From Virgibacillus_F flavescens (GTDB lineage Bacteria; Bacillota; Bacilli; Bacillales; Amphibacillaceae): a stretch of 64,000 nucleotides of DNA. The stretch spans positions 1,984,001-2,048,000 of the forward strand of contig NZ_CP192260.1 of assembly GCF_050574275.1 (NCBI RefSeq), in the 5' to 3' direction. The notes under the pieces are model-generated. The model was not told the origin of the DNA. It did not search any database and saw only the letters and a list, made by a program, of their open reading frames with translations. The position numbers were made by a program, and so were the translations under genes. This document shows positions 60,688-64,000 of the stretch, in pieces (within the stretch, counting starts at the first letter, position 1; every line of letters starts with the position of its first letter).

Positions 60688-61620
60688 CTATAGGTATTCC
60701 TCTGCTTTCTTTGAATTTACAAAATGTATTTTTGCACAAGAATTTAATAGTTCATAGCCATTCTCTTTAATTATTTTTGCAATTGCCATATCCACGTGCT
60801 TTGCTGCACCTTTCGGTAAAGTCATACCAACTTCGTCTGAAAGGTTATCCATTTCCTTTAAAAAACTGGATCTGGCTATAATAGAAGCAGCAGCTACTGC
60901 GATCGAGTGGCTTTCAGCTTTCGTGATAAAATAAGTGTTCGGTGCACTTTTCTGTTTTTCGCTGGAGATATATTTGTTGTAAAGTCCAGGCTCACAAAAT
61001 TGGTCGATTACGATTCCTTGAAATGATCCTTCATCCAAATTTTTTATAACATTTGCGATTGCATGATGGTGTAACATTGCTTTCATTTTTCCCTGGGACC
61101 AGCCTCGAGATTTTAACTTATTGTACTTTGGATTCCGTAAAACGAGTAAAGAGTATGTAATATCTAAGTTAAGTATTTCTTTAGATAACCGCTTAATAGT
61201 CTTATCTGTCAAATTTTTAGAATCCTGAACACCGATTTCTTTCAACTTTACAATTTGTTCTTTCTTAACAAATAGACTAGCTACTGTAACAGGACCAAAA
61301 TAGTCACCGGTTCCTGCTTCATCAGATCCAATATGAGAATCATTGAAAAGCGAATTTGGAGGTGCAAACTTGTGCACAGGCTTAGCTGCAGATTTACTTT
61401 TCGCAACTTCTGGTGAAAGTTCATCTACCCATTTAATCGATTCAAATTCGACTGATTTACCTTGGAACATAACTTTGCCGGAACGATAGGCAGTAATAAC
61501 CGCGTTCGAGGTTTTGGCTCGAAAAACCGCACCTTGGGGTACATCAATGATAGATTCTTTGTAATATTGTTTCATTTTATTTATTTTTTCTTTAGAAAAA
61601 ACGTGTATTTCTTGTGACAA
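60688..61620 (-). CDS. rnhC: Ribonuclease HIII
   Basis: 310 residues. It removes RNA from RNA-DNA hybrids. N-terminal TBP-like substrate-binding domain (about 1-85), then the catalytic domain starting IGSDEAGTGDYFGPVTVASL, where the acidic residues DE and the following GTGDYFGP are RNase HIII-specific; further acidic residues in VIDQFCEPGLYNKYI and AHSIAVAAASIIARSSFL-like region SHSIAVAAASIIARSSFLKE. Start is TTG 61620 with GGAG about 9 bases upstream. It diverges from zapA with a repeat copy between. Confidence 0.95.
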   Translation of the reverse strand: MSQEIHVFSKEKINKMKQYYKESIIDVPQGAVFRAKTSNAVITAYRSGKVMFQGKSVEFESIKWVDELSPEVAKSKSAAKPVHKFAPPNSLFNDSHIGSDEAGTGDYFGPVTVASLFVKKEQIVKLKEIGVQDSKNLTDKTIKRLSKEILNLDITYSLLVLRNPKYNKLKSRGWSQGKMKAMLHHHAIANVIKNLDEGSFQGIVIDQFCEPGLYNKYISSEKQKSAPNTYFITKAESHSIAVAAASIIARSSFLKEMDNLSDEVGMTLPKGAAKHVDMAIAKIIKENGYELLNSCAKIHFVNSKKAEEYL

Positions 61621-61746
61621 AAGCTAACACTCCAATCAGATTCCTACTCAGACTATAGCAGATAAACATATGCAGAGGAAGGTGGAAAGGAGAAAACTTT
61701 CCTAAATTGATCTCTTCATGTTAATATAAAGTGTACTATTTTAACA

Positions 61747-61834
61747 GACAAGAAAGTATAGATACTTTCTGCCTGCATAAGTGCAACTAAGGCTTTCGCC
61801 GTTAGTGCTTGGCGATAAGTCAAGTTTTCTAAAA
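61747..61834 (-). repeat. Two-hairpin small repeat, copy R4
   Basis: Read on the minus strand: TTAGAAAACTTGACTTATCG and CCAAGCACTAACGGCGAAAG, then CCTTAGTTGCACTTATGCAG and the GCAGAAAGTATCTATACTTTC hairpin split over 61750-61775. The second hairpin (CAGAAAGTAT / ATACTTTCTTG) is nearly perfect. It lies between rnhC and zapA. Confidence 0.82.
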
Positions 61835-61863
61835 CTTTTAATTGACAATAGGGGGCAACCCAC

Positions 61864-62124
61864 ATGGCAGATAATAACAAAACGAGAACAACTGTTGAAA
61901 TTCATAATAAAACCTATACAATAATCGGACGTGAAAGTGAACATCACGTCAAATTAGTAGCTAGTCTTGTTGATCAAAAAATGAGTGAAATCCAAAGTAT
62001 GAATAAAGATTTGGAAACAACCAGGTTAGCAGTATTAACCGCTGTAAATACCATGAATGATTATTTGAAATTAAAGGAAGACTACGCAACGTTGTTGGGA
62101 TCACTGAAAAAGAAAGAGGATTAA
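61864..62124 (+). CDS. zapA: Cell division protein ZapA
   Basis: 86 residues. N-terminal strand-rich part (KTRTTVEIHNKTYTIIGRES, EHHVKLVASLVDQKMSEIQS) followed by the long coiled-coil helix (MNKDLETTRLAVLTAVNTMN, DYLKLKEDYATLLGSLKKKE). ZapA bundles FtsZ protofilaments at the division site. GGGGGC precedes ATG. It starts an operon with cvpA 7 bases later. Confidence 0.93.
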   Translation: MADNNKTRTTVEIHNKTYTIIGRESEHHVKLVASLVDQKMSEIQSMNKDLETTRLAVLTAVNTMNDYLKLKEDYATLLGSLKKKED

Positions 62125-62130
62125 TGACAT

Positions 62131-62676
62131 ATGGTTGATATTATTTTATTACTTTTATTACTATTTGGTTTTTTTGTAGGATTAAAGCGTGGTTTCATAT
62201 TACAACTTTTCCATTTAATTGGATTTATTGCTGCTTTTATTGTGGCAGCCTTGTACTATGACCAATTAGCTGAACGGCTGGCACTATGGATACCTTATCC
62301 AGAACTTCCTGACAGTAGCGAGTGGGCTGCGTTTCTTGATAACCTCCCACTGGAAAACGCTTTTTATAATGCAATCTCATTTGCAATTATATTTTTCGCT
62401 GTAAAAATTGTGTTACAAATTATTGCTTCTATGCTTGATTTTGTAGCAGAATTACCCGTACTCCATTCAGTTAATAAGTTATTAGGTGGTATTTTAGGGT
62501 TTGTAGAAATTTATTTAATAATATTTATTATCCTGTATATCCTTGCGTTAACACCACTATCAAGTATTCAATCTTGGGTCAACGATTCAGGAATAGCTAT
62601 GTTAATTGTAGAACATACTCCAATGTTTTCTGAGAAACTGAAAGAACTGTGGTTTACTAATATCATAGGTAAATAA
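62131..62676 (+). CDS. yshB: CvpA family membrane protein YshB
   Basis: 181 residues, four hydrophobic helices. CvpA family pattern: VDIILLLLLLFGFFVGLKRG, FILQLFHLIGFIAAFIVAAL, then AISFAIIFFAVKIVLQIIAS and LLGGILGFVEIYLIIFIILY. E. coli CvpA is needed for colicin V production and bile resistance; the role in bacilli is unclear. In B. subtilis yshB likewise follows zapA (yshA). Confidence 0.9.
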   Translation: MVDIILLLLLLFGFFVGLKRGFILQLFHLIGFIAAFIVAALYYDQLAERLALWIPYPELPDSSEWAAFLDNLPLENAFYNAISFAIIFFAVKIVLQIIASMLDFVAELPVLHSVNKLLGGILGFVEIYLIIFIILYILALTPLSSIQSWVNDSGIAMLIVEHTPMFSEKLKELWFTNIIGK

Positions 62677-62697
62677 ATCCAAAATAAATTTATAGAG

Positions 62698-62773
62698 TTA
62701 GCTGATTCTTAATAGGTGAAATTACAATTGTGACAACTGTACAATGTATGACCTAACCGGAATCAGCTTTTTT
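62698..62773 (+). terminator. Long terminator structure between cvpA and polX
   Basis: AGCTGATTC pairs with GAATCAGCT, with inner TAGGT / ACCTA, and TTTTTTAC after the stem. The stretch between the arms is unusually long (about 50 nt), so an attenuator acting on polX is possible. Confidence 0.65.
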
Positions 62774-62824
62774 ACACATTAGAAAAGTTAAAAGTGCAGA
62801 TATAAATTTAAAGAAGGTGAGTCA

Positions 62825-64000
62825 ATGACTATTAATAAAAAAGATGTTTTAAAATTATTAGAAAAGATAGCCGTATTCATGGAATTAAAAGGAGAAAATC
62901 CGTTTAAGGTCTCTGCATATAGAAAAGCTGCACAGGCATTAGAACAAGATGATCGGTCGCTTTCTGAAATAAATGATTTTACTAAGATTAAAGGAATTGG
63001 TAAGGGAACTGGTGCAGTTATAGATGAATACATATCAGATGGTCAATCAGATACACTTCTTCAACTTGAAAGTGAAGTGCCTCAAGGTTTAGTACCTTTA
63101 TTAGGTTTGCCTGGCCTTGGTGGAAAGAAACTGGCGAAGTTATATCAGGAGCTGGGTGTGACAGATGCTGTCACTTTACAAACCGCCTGTAGTTCAGGAG
63201 AAGTGGAAAAACTATCTGGGTTCGGTAAAAAAACTGCTGATAAAATAGTGCAGGCATTAGAAGACCGAGACACCCGTCCCGAGAGGTTACCTATAGCCAT
63301 TATGTTACCAATTGCGGAGAGGATCGAGGAATTCTTATCCACCGTTACTTACATTGATACCTTCTCAAGAGCGGGAAGTTTAAGGCGCATGCGTGAAACA
63401 GTTAAAGATATCGATTTTATCATTGCTTCGAATGAACCAGCAAGGGTACGCGATACTTTATTGGAAATGCCCAACATTAAAGATGTGATTGCTAAAGGTG
63501 ACACAAAAGTCTCTGTTACATTAGATGAGGTGTATGATATAAACGTAGATTTCAGGATAGTGGGACCAGATGAATTTGCTACTACTTTACATCACTTCAC
63601 AGGGTCGAAAGAACATAATGTTGCGATGCGTCAGTTAGCTAAAAAAAGAGATGAAAAAATAAATGAATATGGAATTACACAAAATGAAAGTGAAACAATT
63701 TTAACTTTCACCAATGAAGCAGAATTCTTTAATCATTTTGGATTACCATTTATCCCTCCGGAAATTCGTGAAAACCAAGGGGAGATTGAATCCTATTCAG
63801 AGAAAAATGAATTGATCGAGCTATCAGATATTCGCGGGGATCTCCACATGCATACAACATGGAGCGATGGAGCACAGTCCTTGGAAGAAATGGTTAATCA
63901 GGCAAGAGAAATTGGATATGATTACATTGCAATCACTGACCATTCAAAATTTTTGAGAGTGGCTAACGGATTGGATGAAACAAAACTTAGAAAACAACGG
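62825..64000 (+). CDS. polX: DNA polymerase X family protein PolX (partial, runs off the window)
   Basis: 392 codons up to the right edge, all open. N-terminal HhH/8-kDa region (KKDVLKLLEKIAVFMELKGE, NPFKVSAYRKAAQALEQDDR), HhH GLPGLGGKKLAKLYQEL, nucleotidyltransferase motif in FSRAGSLRRMRETVKDIDFI (catalytic DxD), then the start of a C-terminal PHP domain (DIRGDLHMHTTWSDGAQSLE, IAITDHSKFLRVANGLDE) with metal-binding His residues intact. PolX fills short gaps in base-excision repair and the PHP part carries 3'-5' exonuclease in B. subtilis. GAAGGTGAG precedes ATG. About 180 residues are expected beyond the window. Confidence 0.95.
   Translation, partial: MTINKKDVLKLLEKIAVFMELKGENPFKVSAYRKAAQALEQDDRSLSEINDFTKIKGIGKGTGAVIDEYISDGQSDTLLQLESEVPQGLVPLLGLPGLGGKKLAKLYQELGVTDAVTLQTACSSGEVEKLSGFGKKTADKIVQALEDRDTRPERLPIAIMLPIAERIEEFLSTVTYIDTFSRAGSLRRMRETVKDIDFIIASNEPARVRDTLLEMPNIKDVIAKGDTKVSVTLDEVYDINVDFRIVGPDEFATTLHHFTGSKEHNVAMRQLAKKRDEKINEYGITQNESETILTFTNEAEFFNHFGLPFIPPEIRENQGEIESYSEKNELIELSDIRGDLHMHTTWSDGAQSLEEMVNQAREIGYDYIAITDHSKFLRVANGLDETKLRKQR

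Noticed and set aside
1..64000. CRISPR array, tRNA or rRNA genes, prophage
   Set aside because: No regularly spaced short direct repeats, cloverleaf sequences or phage structural genes were seen.

Overview
The window looks like a core-chromosome segment of an endospore-forming, low-GC member of the Bacillaceae, probably close to Oceanobacillus, Virgibacillus or Lentibacillus (genus is an inference; no 16S gene is present). The evidence is gene order. From about 5.2 kb to the right edge it follows the Bacillus subtilis order ytoI, ytpI, nrnA, ytrI/ytrH, dnaE, ytsJ, accDA, pfkA, pyk, fxsA, ytvI, citZ-icd-mdh, phoPR, polA, mutM, coaE, gapB, speD, nrdR-dnaB-dnaI, ytxC, thrS, infC-rpmI-rplT, ysdA, ysdB, ysdC, sspI, ysgA, pheST, rnhC, zapA, yshB, polX. 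Several genes are sporulation genes (ytrH, ytrI, ytvI, ytxC, sspI).

Layout. 1-3.6 kb: the end of a type IV pilus operon (PilC, pilin, prepilin peptidase, PilM, PilN, PilO). 3.6-9.7 kb: an MFS exporter, the multidomain regulator YtoI, NrnA and the sporulation pair YtrH/YtrI. 9.8-13.2 kb: dnaE. 13.2-20.2 kb: malic enzyme, a FadR-type regulator, acetyl-CoA carboxylase transferase subunits, phosphofructokinase and pyruvate kinase, i.e. the pyruvate/malonyl-CoA junction. 20.3-26.4 kb: FxsA, YtvI, the citZ/icd/mdh TCA group and a MaoC-type hotdog protein. 27.3-33.7 kb: PhoPR and polA-mutM-coaE. 33.7-40 kb: gapB, speD and nrdR-dnaB-dnaI. 40-45 kb: T-box-controlled thrS and the L20-controlled infC operon. 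45-49 kb: repair and housekeeping genes. 49-55.7 kb: an accessory four-gene ABC-2 transporter operon flanked by a complete IS1182-family element. 55.8-64 kb: sspI, ysgA, T-box-controlled pheST, rnhC, zapA-cvpA and the start of polX.

Regulation is unusually readable. There are two T-boxes (Thr and Phe), an L20-type leader ending in a terminator before an AUU-initiated infC, a textbook SigW promoter for ysdB, a SigE-like promoter for ytrHI, a perfect FadR/GntR-type palindrome in the malic enzyme promoter just upstream of a FadR-type regulator gene, a near-consensus CcpA cre site on the MaoC-gene promoter, a CcpN-consensus match on the gapB promoter, and clustered dyads upstream of citZ.

The least-explained content is non-coding. 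Four large GC-rich mosaic elements (about 290-710 bp, at 8.0, 26.4, 35.5 and 48.3 kb) share degenerate terminal inverted repeats and carry exchangeable fold-back modules. Their outer arms differ between copies but stay self-complementary within each copy. A second family of four small two-hairpin repeats (55-90 bp, at 20.2, 23.4, 24.8 and 61.8 kb) shows compensatory base changes in its stem. These two families are the best candidates for something undescribed. No CRISPR array, tRNA, rRNA or prophage was seen.
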